NCBI GenBank assembly: GCA_029946065.1
Contig: JAQSDU010000004.1
Location: 99,201-163,200, forward strand
DNA length: 64,000 nt
Direction of reading: 5' to 3'
DNA from: Flavobacterium sp.
GTDB taxonomy: Bacteria > Bacteroidota > Bacteroidia > Flavobacteriales > Flavobacteriaceae
This document shows, piece by piece, positions 35,709-45,264 of this stretch (its first letter is position 1; each line of letters begins with the position of its first letter). The notes under the pieces are model-generated. The model ran no database searches. It was not told where the DNA came from and was given only the letters and a program-made list of their open reading frames with translations. The position numbers and the translations under genes are program-made.

Positions 35709-37469
35709 TTAAACCTGTATCAAAAAAGAAATCAAATTCTCCTCCGTCTCTATGTCGAGCTTTTTGCGAAGGCGGAAACGTGCCACATTAATACTCTTGA
35801 TCGACTGGTGCGTGATGGCTGAGATTTCCTTAGTAGTCATATTAAGGCGCAGGAACGCACAGATCTTGATTTCATTGGGCGACAAATCAGGATACAATTT
35901 ATTGAGATTGTCATAGAACGCTGAGTGCACTTCCTTGAATCGCATCTCGAATTCATCCCAAATCTTGTTCGATGAATTATTTTTGAGTTCATTGATAAGT
36001 TGTTGCACTTCGGCTTGGTCTTCTTTGGAGAGGTTGGGTTTCAAGTCGGTGAGCTTTTTGCCGATGGAAACGATAAACTCATTTTTTTCAAGTAAGTAAA
36101 TCATTTTTGAGGTCAGCTCTTTGCGTTTGTATTCAACTTCCTGGTCCAATGCCGTTTTTTCAAGTTCGAGCTTTTCCTGTGTGATCAGTATTTTTGCTGT
36201 TTTGACCTTTTGGTTGCGATAGAGCAAAATCATAATAATGACGCCCAGGAAAGTAAAGATTGAAATCCCAAGATAAATGAGCTGCACTCTTTTGTTCGCA
36301 GACTGTTTCTTTACTTCTTCAATTGCCTTCGCTTTTAGGATATCGTCAAACTGGTACTGCATCTTTAACTGTACAATCTTTTTCAGGTCGTATTCGTTTT
36401 TGTAATTCTCACTGTATTTGATGTACAATTTGTTATAAAACAAAGCCGAATCGACTTGCTTTTTTTTGTCAAATATCTTACTAAGGATATTAGCGTTTTC
36501 GTAGATGTTCTTTGTATAAGAATTGGCATACGAAAGCCCCAATGATTTGTGCGCATACTGTGCCGCCTTGTCGATTTCATTCCTATTGAAGAACAGTTCG
36601 GCAGCTGTGGCATATACCTCTGCCTTATAAAAAGTGATCGGACCGAGATAATTGCTGCTGCCTTTTTCATTTTTTAGGATCAGTTGCATGGCCTTATTGT
36701 TATAGTCTTCTGCGAGTGCATATTGCTGCTCCTTGTTGTAAATCTTGGCCAGTGAATGGTATCCTGAAACGACATCTTCCCAACTCCCATTGGCCGATAA
36801 TGTCTTTAATACATCAAGATAGCCTTTGATAGCGAGTTGGTTTTCACCAAGCTGGGCATAGATGTTCGAAATATTAGTTAGCGCCAAAGCGGCATTATAG
36901 CTGTCTTTATTAGCCCTGAATTGCCGATGTGCAATTGTAAAAAACGCTTTGGCTTCCTTAAAATCCTCAATTTCAAAATACAAGTTCCCAAGGTTATTGT
37001 ACAGATGTGGCAGGATGTGGGTCAGATTATTCGCTTTTGCAATATCGAGGCATTTGTAATACAACTGCAATGCCTTGATGTAGTTGTTCTGCAGCAGCTC
37101 GATATTGCCAACAATCATCAGTGTGCCGCAATAGGCGGATGGGTCGTTTTTGTCGCTGAGGTAGTTGGTGTAAATGGTGTAGTATTTTTTCGCGGCGTTA
37201 AATTGGTTTTTCGCCGTATAATAATCGCCCAGAAACGCAGCGTTCTCTGCGGTCATTTGCTTATTGTTGTTGCTTTTAGCAAGGTCATAGCCTTTGCCAG
37301 CATAATAAATAGCAGAGTCAATGTTCGTTTTTCGGTAGGTTTTTGACCGTTCTAGATATTGTTTCGGTGTTTGGGAATAGCCTGTGGTTTGAAAAAGCAC
37401 CAGCGCAAAAAAGAGCAACATCCTTAAATGAAGACTGAAAAATAATCGCCAATTACTGTTGATTTGCAT
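35709..37469 (-). CDS. TPR sensor with LuxR-type HTH C-terminus
   Basis: A membrane-anchored regulator. It has a signal/anchor at the N-terminus (about residues 17-33), about six tetratricopeptide repeats (residues about 40-370; AYCGTLMIVGNIELLQNNYIK and similar), a membrane helix (LIYLGISIFTFLGVIIMILLY), a coiled coil, and a LuxR-like helix-turn-helix at the end (SPNEIKICAFLRLNMTTKEIS, then SINVARFRLRKKL). The start at 37469 is chosen; the frame extends to 37505, and an internal ATG at 37421 is also possible. No kinase or receiver domain is fused. It is divergent from the large T9SS protein gene, so it may regulate that gene; this is inference. Confidence 0.88.
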   Translation of the reverse strand: MQINSNWRLFFSLHLRMLLFFALVLFQTTGYSQTPKQYLERSKTYRKTNIDSAIYYAGKGYDLAKSNNNKQMTAENAAFLGDYYTAKNQFNAAKKYYTIYTNYLSDKNDPSAYCGTLMIVGNIELLQNNYIKALQLYYKCLDIAKANNLTHILPHLYNNLGNLYFEIEDFKEAKAFFTIAHRQFRANKDSYNAALALTNISNIYAQLGENQLAIKGYLDVLKTLSANGSWEDVVSGYHSLAKIYNKEQQYALAEDYNNKAMQLILKNEKGSSNYLGPITFYKAEVYATAAELFFNRNEIDKAAQYAHKSLGLSYANSYTKNIYENANILSKIFDKKKQVDSALFYNKLYIKYSENYKNEYDLKKIVQLKMQYQFDDILKAKAIEEVKKQSANKRVQLIYLGISIFTFLGVIIMILLYRNQKVKTAKILITQEKLELEKTALDQEVEYKRKELTSKMIYLLEKNEFIVSIGKKLTDLKPNLSKEDQAEVQQLINELKNNSSNKIWDEFEMRFKEVHSAFYDNLNKLYPDLSPNEIKICAFLRLNMTTKEISAITHQSIKSINVARFRLRKKLDIETEENLISFLIQV

Positions 37470-37924
37470 TGTTTTATAAAATAGTTTAGATGAGATTTCA
37501 GCCACGAATTACGTCGAATCAAATTGGTTAAAATTCATAACTCCCTTGTTAAATGCCATCTCAAATATATCCAATCTGTATGGTCTGTGTGTCATTTTAA
37601 ACTTGTAGATTATTTAAGGCATCGTCACTTTTGTGGCAAAAATGCTATACATCCACTTGTTCTAAATAACCCTTAATGCCTTAATAATTAAAATTTTTAT
37701 TCCAAAAACCCCTCAAAATTTAGCCCCAACAAGCAACAAAACTTCAACACATTTAATTGATTAACAATTACTTAAGTTAATGTAGCACTTTTGTTCCCTC
37801 CAAAAAAGCAGTGATTATAACTGCTTCTTATACATTTGTTTTCAGAAATCGTTTTTTGCGTTAACGTTTTTAGAATTTAAAAACCCACGTCTAATATATA
37901 ACACCCAATTAAATAATTAAGACA
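37470..37924. other. 455-base divergent intergenic region
   Basis: AT-rich region between the TPR regulator and the T9SS protein. It contains an ACTTTTGTGGCAAA string (about 37626-37640) that is repeated before the gene at 42040, and a CTTAATGCCTTAATAATTAA segment. No RNA gene or riboswitch was recognised. Confidence 0.5.
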
Positions 37925-40900
37925 ATGATTAAAAAAACTACATTTTTTGTGCAGTTTCTGCTAATGATCGCATTCGGCCTGAATGCACAAGTGCAAGTCG
38001 GAACCGGAACTAATACAAATCAAAGGCTGCCGTTCCATGCACAATTTGGTTTTTCCTACACCCAGTCTATTTATCTGGCGTCAGAGATCAATGCGGCAGG
38101 CGACATCACCTCGATCCAATGGTATTATGCCGGGAATGGCGATTTAACGAACAGCCAACAGCTCGTCATCTTTATGGGCAATACAACTAAAACCGCCTAT
38201 GAATCCACAACCGACTGGGTACCGCTGTCTGAACTGACGCAGGTATATTCGGGCGGGATTGTGACCAACGGCACACCTGGCTGGAAAACCATTACGCTTA
38301 CTACGCCGTTTCCATACAATGGTACGGACAATTTAGTGGTTGCCGTTGATGAAAACCAGGAGCAGTGGGACGATTATAGCGACCGTTTCCACAATACCGC
38401 TGTAGCGGATGCACGCTCTATTTATGTCTATTTTGATTATGATAATATCGACCCCGCCAATCCACAGGAAGCCTATAATATCGTGGGGTTTGTGCCTACC
38501 GTAATTTTCGGCGGTATAGCCCAGGCATGCCCGACACCGTTTTATGTGAGCGCAGACAACATCACCACAACTACAGCACACATCGTCTGGCAGGCACCAG
38601 TTAACGTACCAGCGGGAGGCAGCGATTATTATCTTTCTAATACAGATGCCGCGCCGACTGCTGCTACCGAACCTACTGGAAATGTTGCGTCGGGCGTAAC
38701 TGTCGGCTTTGATAACCTAACGCCCGAAACCGAATATTACATTTGGGTCAGGAGCAATTGCGGTGATAATCTTTACAGTGGCTGGTCTGCTGTTTATCGC
38801 TTCAAGACCGATTGCGTCGCTGTGACTTCCTTTTTTGAAGATTTTGACGCGGTCAATACGCCTGATTTACCATCATGCTGGAACAAGATTATGCGCGGTG
38901 GCAACAATTTATCGCCGTATGCACGGATTGAAACCAGCAACTGGTACAGCCAATCGCCGTCCAATTCAATCGTAATGGATTCCGATTTATCTGATGAAAC
39001 GCTAGCAGATGTTATTTTGGCATCACCCCATCTGTCGAATCTTTCTGCTGGGACACATCGCTTAAAATTTTATGCAAAAGGCAACGGTAACTTACAAATT
39101 GGTACCTTAACTACTAATGATAACAATGCGATTTTTACGGAAAATGCGACAGGCAATATTGACACGAACAGCAGCATGACAGAATATGTTATAGATTTCT
39201 CTAATTACACGGGAACTGACCAGTATATCGGGATCCGCCTCGCCACACCGTCATCGACAGTATATATCGACAATGTGAAATGGGAAGTATTGCCTACATG
39301 TCCGGATGTAACGGCCATCACCGTACCTTATGTGACGCCGTCGGGCGCTACAATAGAATGGGTGACGGGCAATCCCGCGGCTAGCGTTTCATGGGATGTT
39401 GCCATTGGTAGCAGTTCAGATAGCGACCCCGACACCTTATCGTCCGTAAACGCAACCGAAACTACAAAACAAATCGAAGGTTTATCAGAAAACACGAATT
39501 ACAAGGTGTGGGTAAGAACAGTATGTAGCGCGGAAAATGGTGCGTGGATTGGCCCAGTCTATTTTACTACGGCTTGTCAAGGCATCGATAATTTTTATGA
39601 AAACTTTAGCGCTGCAACTGATACAGAATTACCAGGCTGTTGGCGTAAAATATTAAGAGGAAGCGGGCTTTCGGAATTTTCTGACTTGGAAGTTACCCAA
39701 TATTCTTATCTTTTCGAAGAAGGCAACAGTGCAGTAAAGCTTTTTACCGACAACGGGAATAGCACGGAAGACCTTATTCTGGTTTCGCCGAACCTCACTT
39801 CACTGCCATTGGGCACCCATAGACTGAAATTTTATGCAAAGCACGACTTTACACCTGCCAACATCGATATTGTGACCTTAAGCAGTAACACCGCTTCGGC
39901 AGATGCCACGCTGATCCAAACCGTACAACTTAACAGCGATACAACACAATACCTCGTGAACTTTGCGGATTATACGGGGACGGATACTTATATCGGGTTC
40001 AGGTTGCATGCAACGGAATCGTACTCGTCCGTGTATATTGACAATATCCTTTGGGAACTCGACCCATCTTGTCCTGATGTGACACTCGTTACCGTACCTG
40101 AAACCACTGCTGTTACCGCTACTGTTACCTGGACGCCTTCGGGTGATGAGGAATCGTGGGATGTTGCTGTTGGAAATGATACCGACGACCCGACTTCAGT
40201 GCCGTTTACCAATTATACTGAGATTCCTGCCATTATACCGGATTTGACAGACAATACAACTTATAATGTATGGGTGCGCTCTGTTTGTTCAGGAAATGAC
40301 AAAGGTGCATGGATAGGACCATTGGCATTCACCACAGCTTGTCTGCCTGTTGCAGCTTTCAGCGAAAACTTTGAAACAGTGGTTACGCCTGAGCTTGCTT
40401 CATGCTGGGGCAAGATTTTGAGGGGCGCTACTGTTTCGCCTTATGCGCAAATAGAAACCACACCTTGGTCCAATTTGCCAGAGCCAACCACCGCAGTGGT
40501 TATAAAGACCTCTGATTCAGGAGGTGATGATGATATTATTTTAGTTTCACCAAGTGTTAATACGCTAGGTCTAGGCACTTACCGATTAAAATTTAAGGCC
40601 AAAGGTGCAGCGACTTTATATGTGGGAACCTTAAATGCCAATACGGATGCTGCGGTATTTACACCGTTGCAAACCGTAACCAGCACTGAAATAGTGACGC
40701 AGTATGTAGTGGATTTTTCAGGTTATTCGGGTACGGATTCGTTTATAGGTATCCGTGTGGATTCTGGAATCCAATATACTTATGTGGAAATTGACAACAT
40801 CGTATGGCAGTTAATTCCGGATTGTCCGGATGTAAACGACTTACAAAAAACCGGCACGACCATGACCACGGCAAGTATCTCCTGGAATGGTGGAACGGCC

Positions 40901-41848
40901 AACCAATGGGAAATGGCCATTGGCGATACAAGCGATACTGATCCAACCGCATTGATTGCAATTCCAGTATCGGATGCGGCACATACATTTGAGAACCTTA
41001 CTGCGGGAACTTCTTATAATATTTGGGTACACTCGCAATGTGAAACACCACTTGGCAATGGCGAATGGGCGGGGCCTTTAAAAATCACGACGCAATGCGA
41101 AGGTACGGACATACCTTATCTCGAAGATTTTGAAACGGCGGCAAATCCGGGATTACCGGACTGCACCTCGGGAATTAAGATTGCAGCAGCGCCGGCGGAA
41201 TGGTACACTTCTTACTATCCGGGCTACGGTTTTGAATCCAATACGCTGACTTATAACGGTGATCTATTTACTGATGCTAATTCGTGGTTCTTTACAAGGG
41301 GAATCAACTTAACTGCTGGCGAAAGTTACACTATTACTTATCGCTATGGCGGTGCCTCGACAGACACTTTTTTCTACAACAACAGCTTAAAGGTAATGTA
41401 TGGCAATGAGGCAAGCCCAGACAGTATGACCATGCCAATTGCCGAGCATCTCGATTTTGCGCTCGACAGTCCAATGGTTGATGCCATTACGATAACAGCT
41501 CCTTATACCGGCGTATTTTATTTTGGTTTCAATGTGATCTCGCCAAACAACAGCTATTACATGTATATCGATGATATCGCGGTTGATGTTGAGACATTGT
41601 CGGTAGGCGGATTTGAAAAAGGGAAGCTGACTTATTATCCAAATCCAGTTACGGATGTCTTGCACTTCACAGCGACGGATGCGATAGATTCGGTTTCTAT
41701 TTATACGCTGCTAGGTCAGGAAGTAATTACAAAAACTGTTTCTGCCAACGGAGCAGATATCGACATGTCATTTTTAGCCAAAGGCACTTATCTGGCGAGG
41801 GTCACGATAGGGAAAACGGTTAAAAATATCAAGGTAATTAAATCATAA
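37925..41848 (+). CDS. Large T9SS-secreted multidomain protein with FN3 and MAM/jelly-roll-like modules
   Basis: A 1307-residue secreted protein. Residues 1-21 are a Sec signal peptide (ending LNAQ). About 22-195 form an N-terminal beta domain. Four fibronectin-III-like domains start near 199, 458, 714 and 966, each followed by a beta-sandwich module of about 150 residues (ENFxxxxxPxLPxCWxKI, ending with YIDNIxWE). A type IX sorting domain ends the protein from about 1226 (LTYYPNPVTDVLHF, then MSFLAKGTYLARVTI). It is expected to be secreted or cell-surface-attached and to act as an adhesin or substrate-binding protein; no catalytic motif was seen. The modules are related but not identical. 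Confidence 0.92.
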   Translation: MIKKTTFFVQFLLMIAFGLNAQVQVGTGTNTNQRLPFHAQFGFSYTQSIYLASEINAAGDITSIQWYYAGNGDLTNSQQLVIFMGNTTKTAYESTTDWVPLSELTQVYSGGIVTNGTPGWKTITLTTPFPYNGTDNLVVAVDENQEQWDDYSDRFHNTAVADARSIYVYFDYDNIDPANPQEAYNIVGFVPTVIFGGIAQACPTPFYVSADNITTTTAHIVWQAPVNVPAGGSDYYLSNTDAAPTAATEPTGNVASGVTVGFDNLTPETEYYIWVRSNCGDNLYSGWSAVYRFKTDCVAVTSFFEDFDAVNTPDLPSCWNKIMRGGNNLSPYARIETSNWYSQSPSNSIVMDSDLSDETLADVILASPHLSNLSAGTHRLKFYAKGNGNLQIGTLTTNDNNAIFTENATGNIDTNSSMTEYVIDFSNYTGTDQYIGIRLATPSSTVYIDNVKWEVLPTCPDVTAITVPYVTPSGATIEWVTGNPAASVSWDVAIGSSSDSDPDTLSSVNATETTKQIEGLSENTNYKVWVRTVCSAENGAWIGPVYFTTACQGIDNFYENFSAATDTELPGCWRKILRGSGLSEFSDLEVTQYSYLFEEGNSAVKLFTDNGNSTEDLILVSPNLTSLPLGTHRLKFYAKHDFTPANIDIVTLSSNTASADATLIQTVQLNSDTTQYLVNFADYTGTDTYIGFRLHATESYSSVYIDNILWELDPSCPDVTLVTVPETTAVTATVTWTPSGDEESWDVAVGNDTDDPTSVPFTNYTEIPAIIPDLTDNTTYNVWVRSVCSGNDKGAWIGPLAFTTACLPVAAFSENFETVVTPELASCWGKILRGATVSPYAQIETTPWSNLPEPTTAVVIKTSDSGGDDDIILVSPSVNTLGLGTYRLKFKAKGAATLYVGTLNANTDAAVFTPLQTVTSTEIVTQYVVDFSGYSGTDSFIGIRVDSGIQYTYVEIDNIVWQLIPDCPDVNDLQKTGTTMTTASISWNGGTANQWEMAIGDTSDTDPTALIAIPVSDAAHTFENLTAGTSYNIWVHSQCETPLGNGEWAGPLKITTQCEGTDIPYLEDFETAANPGLPDCTSGIKIAAAPAEWYTSYYPGYGFESNTLTYNGDLFTDANSWFFTRGINLTAGESYTITYRYGGASTDTFFYNNSLKVMYGNEASPDSMTMPIAEHLDFALDSPMVDAITITAPYTGVFYFGFNVISPNNSYYMYIDDIAVDVETLSVGGFEKGKLTYYPNPVTDVLHFTATDAIDSVSIYTLLGQEVITKTVSANGADIDMSFLAKGTYLARVTIGKTVKNIKVIKS

Positions 41849-41888
41849 ACACACGATTATTTATTATTTAAACAATTTGCACACAGAC

Positions 41889-41915
41889 AGCCTTTCAGAA
41901 ATGAAGGGCTTTTTT
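41889..41915 (+). terminator. Intrinsic terminator after the T9SS protein
   Basis: Stem AGCCTTTCA/TGAAGGGCT with one G-T pair, loop GAAA, followed by T's. Confidence 0.85.
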
Positions 41916-42008
41916 GTTTTTATAGCATGGCACATTTAAAATCAGAAGTAGTATTGCCAAATTTCATAAAACAATCCTAAAGCAATACAGATCTGCCATC
42001 TAAATATT

Positions 42009-42016
42009 TACTTTTG
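42009..42016 (+). promoter_or_regulatory. Candidate -7 box for the gene at 42040
   Basis: TACTTTTG fits TAnnTTTG and ends 23 bases before the chosen ATG. It overlaps the alternative upstream start, which argues against that start. Confidence 0.4.
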
Positions 42017-42039
42017 TGGCAAACTCAAGAAAAGTTAAC

Positions 42040-42861
42040 ATGATAAAGGCGCTGCAAATAATAGTTTTCCTGATTGTATCAACAGTCGGTCTGCAGGCGC
42101 AAGTAGTTTTCGAAGGAATCGTAAAAGATATTGATACCAAGGAAAACATAGCCTATGTTAACATCGGGATTCTCAATAAAAATGTCGGCACAGTAACAGA
42201 TGTCGCCGGAAAATTCAGTATTCCGCTTGACGGGAAATATGACGACGAAACGTTAAAAATATCCATCATCGGCTATAAAAGCAGGGATTTTAAAGTGGGT
42301 AATTTTAAAAAAGAGTATACCAAAAATTCAGTCATATACCTTGAAAAAAATATCGCAGAACTAAAAGAAGTCGTCATCAACGGGAACCTTAAAACTGCGG
42401 TGCTTGGCAATCCGATTGGCAAAAAAGGCATGTCGGCGGGTTTTATAAAAAATCTTCCTGGAAACGAAATAGGTATTCCTGTTAAGATCAAGAAAAGTCC
42501 TACGTATATTGAAGCTTTCCATGCCATGGTTGCTTATAATAATTATAAGGATCTCAAATTTCGGATTAATTTTTATGATCTAAAAGACGGAAAACCCAAT
42601 AATACGATACTTACGGAGAATATCATTGCCACAAGCAACATCAAAAACGGCGAACTCACGATAGATTTAAGTGGCTATAATATTGTTGCTGAGAGTGATT
42701 TCTTTATGTCGATTGAGTTGATTGAGAATTTGGGCGAAGGTGGTTTGCACTTTCTCGTCGATGAAGATGGGCCGCGCATAATGTCTCGGGCTGCAAGTCA
42801 TGGCAAATGGATCCAACAGGAAGATGTGAGTTTTGGATTTACGGTGACGACAAGATATTAA
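42040..42861 (+). CDS. CarboxypepD_reg-like secreted protein
   Basis: A 273-residue protein with a signal peptide (MIKALQIIVFLIVSTVGLQA) and a CarboxypepD_reg-like beta-sandwich (FEGIVKDIDTKENIAYVNIGI, then GTVTDVAGKFSIPL, ISIIGYKSRDFKV), the domain that often starts TonB-dependent receptors. The remainder shows no plug or barrel and no protease motif. It includes a YIEAFHAMVAYNN segment and a beta-rich C-terminus. The ATG at 42040 is chosen over a start at 42016, because the -7-like box lies between them. It is likely a periplasmic or surface-located protein of unknown role; it converges on the DUF2235 gene. Confidence 0.85.
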   Translation: MIKALQIIVFLIVSTVGLQAQVVFEGIVKDIDTKENIAYVNIGILNKNVGTVTDVAGKFSIPLDGKYDDETLKISIIGYKSRDFKVGNFKKEYTKNSVIYLEKNIAELKEVVINGNLKTAVLGNPIGKKGMSAGFIKNLPGNEIGIPVKIKKSPTYIEAFHAMVAYNNYKDLKFRINFYDLKDGKPNNTILTENIIATSNIKNGELTIDLSGYNIVAESDFFMSIELIENLGEGGLHFLVDEDGPRIMSRAASHGKWIQQEDVSFGFTVTTRY

Positions 42862-42867
42862 AAACAC

Positions 42868-43920
42868 TCATTTTTTATCGTACAAAGAGCTGTAGAACTT
42901 CTTTAGATTTTCGGGCCGGTAATTGCTATCTGTCAAGAGGCGTTCTTCAACAGAGGGATCCATAGTCTGATTGGCATATTCAGGATCGTTGATTGTGCGC
43001 CATATTTTACCCGTAAGCCAATAAGAATAGGTATAGGAATTTTCTAACACATCTTTACATTGCAAATTCATATCTTTCAGTTGTTCTTTATCAAATGTGA
43101 GTCCAACGACCATGGCTTTCTCGATCATCCATTTAAGTGCTTTGTTGCTTAATCCCCTATCAGCATAACCCCCGCCAATATTGGCATGTACTCCTGAAAA
43201 CCACCGCTGTTCGATATCGATATTCTTTCCTTTTGTAGAATTACTGGCTTTCCACAATGTTGGCGCAAATGGTTTTCGGCGTTCGTCAACAGCTAGGGCG
43301 TGATAAGCGTAGTCAACCGTACTGCTCAGGGTTACGTCGTGAAATTTATAGCGCTCAATATTGTACATTTTCCAGGCTGGCAGTGGTATTCCGAGTGATC
43401 CAACACTATCCCACACCCCAATAAATTTGATGCGTGTGATATTGTCATCAATGCAGTAATTTCTACGGAAAGCCAGCATCATATCGTCATCGGGCTTGGA
43501 GTAATCATTTTTGTTGCGGTACAATTCGTATGCCTTATCAACAAAATTAAGATATTCCGGCTTCAGGACCCCGCAATTTCTGATAAGACCGCTCAAGCTC
43601 CTTACGGTGTAGGCGCCTCTGCTGAAACCGAAAAGATATATTTCATCACCTTTCGCATAATTTAACACTAGAAATGTATATAAATCTTTGATTTTCTTGT
43701 CGATGCCCATCCCTAAGATACCACCGCCAAGCTTGTCTTTGAGGCTGTAACTTGTTCCTACTCCGGTATCATAAATTTTTAGTTGTGGCACTCCATCAAT
43801 GCCTTCCTTGGCCACTGCCTGATAAAGCAAGCATACGTTTGAATCAAGTGGTTTTCCATCCTTACTAATGGCTCCCGGCTTATCCCAAGTGCCATCATTA
43901 CAAATAATCAGTCTTTTCAT
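42868..43920 (-). CDS. DUF2235 alpha/beta-hydrolase (Tle1-like phospholipase domain)
   Basis: A 350-residue soluble protein with the DUF2235 start RLIICNDGTWDKPGA and the nucleophile elbow LFGFSRGAYTVRSL (GxSxG, serine). Related Tle1 enzymes are phospholipases injected by type VI secretion systems. Here there is no signal peptide, no immunity gene, and no T6SS, Rhs or VgrG gene nearby. It could be an orphan effector or a housekeeping hydrolase; the sequence does not decide. It converges on the CarboxypepD_reg-like gene and has its own upstream region. Confidence 0.88.
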   Translation of the reverse strand: MKRLIICNDGTWDKPGAISKDGKPLDSNVCLLYQAVAKEGIDGVPQLKIYDTGVGTSYSLKDKLGGGILGMGIDKKIKDLYTFLVLNYAKGDEIYLFGFSRGAYTVRSLSGLIRNCGVLKPEYLNFVDKAYELYRNKNDYSKPDDDMMLAFRRNYCIDDNITRIKFIGVWDSVGSLGIPLPAWKMYNIERYKFHDVTLSSTVDYAYHALAVDERRKPFAPTLWKASNSTKGKNIDIEQRWFSGVHANIGGGYADRGLSNKALKWMIEKAMVVGLTFDKEQLKDMNLQCKDVLENSYTYSYWLTGKIWRTINDPEYANQTMDPSVEERLLTDSNYRPENLKKFYSSLYDKK

Positions 43921-44035
43921 TTGTGTCCGTTAGTTTAATGAAGTTCAAGATACTGAATTTTAAATAGACAACAAATTATGAGTAAAAAAATTATCAGATA
44001 AAACCTATATTAACAACGGATATAGCTTATACAAA

Positions 44036-44066
44036 CAAAAAAAGCAGTGCCATTTGACACCGCTTT
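44036..44066 (-). terminator. Intrinsic terminator after tRNA-Ala
   Basis: On the minus strand AAAGCGGTGTC pairs with GGCACTGCTTT through 11 positions (some G-T), loop AAAT, followed by a T tract. Confidence 0.75.
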
Positions 44067-44069
44067 TCG

Positions 44070-44143
44070 TGGAGAATATCGGATTCGAACCGACCACCTC
44101 TTGCCTGCCAGGCAAGCGCTCTAGCCAAATGAGCTAATCCCCC
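44070..44143 (-). tRNA. tRNA-Ala (GGC)
   Basis: Complete cloverleaf on the minus strand: acceptor GGGGGAT/ATTCTCC, D-arm GCTCATTTGGCTAGAGC, anticodon stem CTTGC/GCAAG with loop CTGGCAG (anticodon GGC), T-loop TTCGAAT, discriminator A. CCA not encoded. Confidence 0.95.
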
Positions 44144-44363
44144 AATAACTTCGGCAAATATAAGGCAAATAATTTCCAACATCCAAATTTTGTTGCGCCA
44201 AGATGTACAAAACAGAATGAATATCATATTGCGATTTGAAAAATCACCATTCTTTTGTGTATCGCTATACCGCTTTCTGAAAATTTTTCAGTTTCCGAAA
44301 TGGCCATTATACTGTTTGTTGGTATGATTTGATTAAATTTACCTGAAATTTCCAACAACGAAA

Positions 44364-45125
44364 ATGACAACAGCAAATGGCACGCTTTCAACAAGCATCA
44401 GCAACAATATCGCCACGATTTCTTTCGGGCATCCCGCCTCTAACTCCTTTCCTGCAGCGTTATTAAAACGCTTGACAGCCGAACTTGTCATTCTGGGACA
44501 ATCTCAAAGCATTACTATAATTGTTCTTAAAAGCGAGGGAAATGGTGCTTTTTGCGCGGGCGCTTCTTTTGACGAATTACTAGCTGTTAAAAGCACCGGC
44601 GAAGGTACCGAGTTCTTCTCCGGATTTGCCAATGTTATCAATGCCATGCGCAAATGTCCCAAGTTAATTATCGGAAGAATTCATGGGAAAGCAGTCGGCG
44701 GCGGTGTCGGATTGGCAGCAGCCTGCGATTATGCAATGGCAACAACATCGGCATCGGTAAAATTGTCAGAACTCGCTATCGGCATCGGCCCATTTGTGAT
44801 CGCACCGGCCGTCGAAAGAAAAATAGGCGGTAACGGACTTTCGGAACTGACACTCGCTGCACACGAATGGAAAACCGCCGATTGGGCACAGCAAAAAGGC
44901 CTTTACGCCAACATCTTTGACAACACCGAAACACTCGATGCGGAACTCGAAAGTTTTTGCTCAAAACTCGCTTCATACAACCCGGAAGCCTTAACGGCCA
45001 TGAAAAAAATCCTTTGGGAAGGCACTGAAAACTGGGATGTGCTTTTGACAGAGAGAGCTGCAATTTCAGGACAACTCGTACTTTCAGATTTTACCAAAGA
45101 AGCTTTAGCGGCATTTAAAAAGTAG
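44364..45125 (+). CDS. Enoyl-CoA hydratase/isomerase family protein
   Basis: A 253-residue crotonase-fold protein, paralogous to the one at 19614 but divergent. The oxyanion-hole segments are GAFCAGASFDEL and GRIHGKAVGGGVGLAAACDYA. At the first catalytic position it has a glycine/valine (GGGVGLA) where hydratases have glutamate, and the second lies in KLSELAIGIGPFVI with glutamate (SE). It may therefore be an isomerase or another crotonase enzyme, not a canonical hydratase. Downstream is an extended hairpin element (45131-45211). Confidence 0.88.
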   Translation: MTTANGTLSTSISNNIATISFGHPASNSFPAALLKRLTAELVILGQSQSITIIVLKSEGNGAFCAGASFDELLAVKSTGEGTEFFSGFANVINAMRKCPKLIIGRIHGKAVGGGVGLAAACDYAMATTSASVKLSELAIGIGPFVIAPAVERKIGGNGLSELTLAAHEWKTADWAQQKGLYANIFDNTETLDAELESFCSKLASYNPEALTAMKKILWEGTENWDVLLTERAAISGQLVLSDFTKEALAAFKK

Positions 45126-45130
45126 TTTTC

Positions 45131-45211
45131 CCAGAAGCTAATCCCGCTTTCGGCTCAATCTTTTCGCTCCTAAAGAAGGAGCAAAAAGGATACCGCCTCT
45201 ATCAGGGCTAG
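45131..45211 (+). repeat. Extended intergenic hairpin element, copy A
   Basis: The inner stem CTTTTCGCTCCT (45160-45171) pairs with AGGAGCAAAAAG (45177-45188) with one mismatch and a 5-base loop. It is flanked by GCTAATCCCGCTTTCGGCTCAAT on the left and GGATACCGCCTCTATCAGGGC on the right. The same layout, CAATCTTTTG ... CAAAAGGATT ... ATCnGGGC, recurs after the exonuclease gene at 57060-57136. Confidence 0.65.
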
Positions 45212-45239
45212 GCAATGGCATCCATAAGACATTTATCCG

Positions 45240-45247
45240 TAAATTTG
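45240..45247 (+). promoter_or_regulatory. Candidate -7 box before the 6-pyruvoyl-tetrahydropterin synthase gene
   Basis: TAAATTTG fits TAnnTTTG, 17 bases before the ATG; no TTG partner is clear. Confidence 0.35.
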
Positions 45248-45264
45248 CAACAAATAATTCCACA

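Noticed and set aside
38520..41600. Repeated DNA resembling a CRISPR or tandem array
   Set aside because: The repetition is of protein domains (FN3 and beta-sandwich modules) within one gene, with no short spaced repeats.
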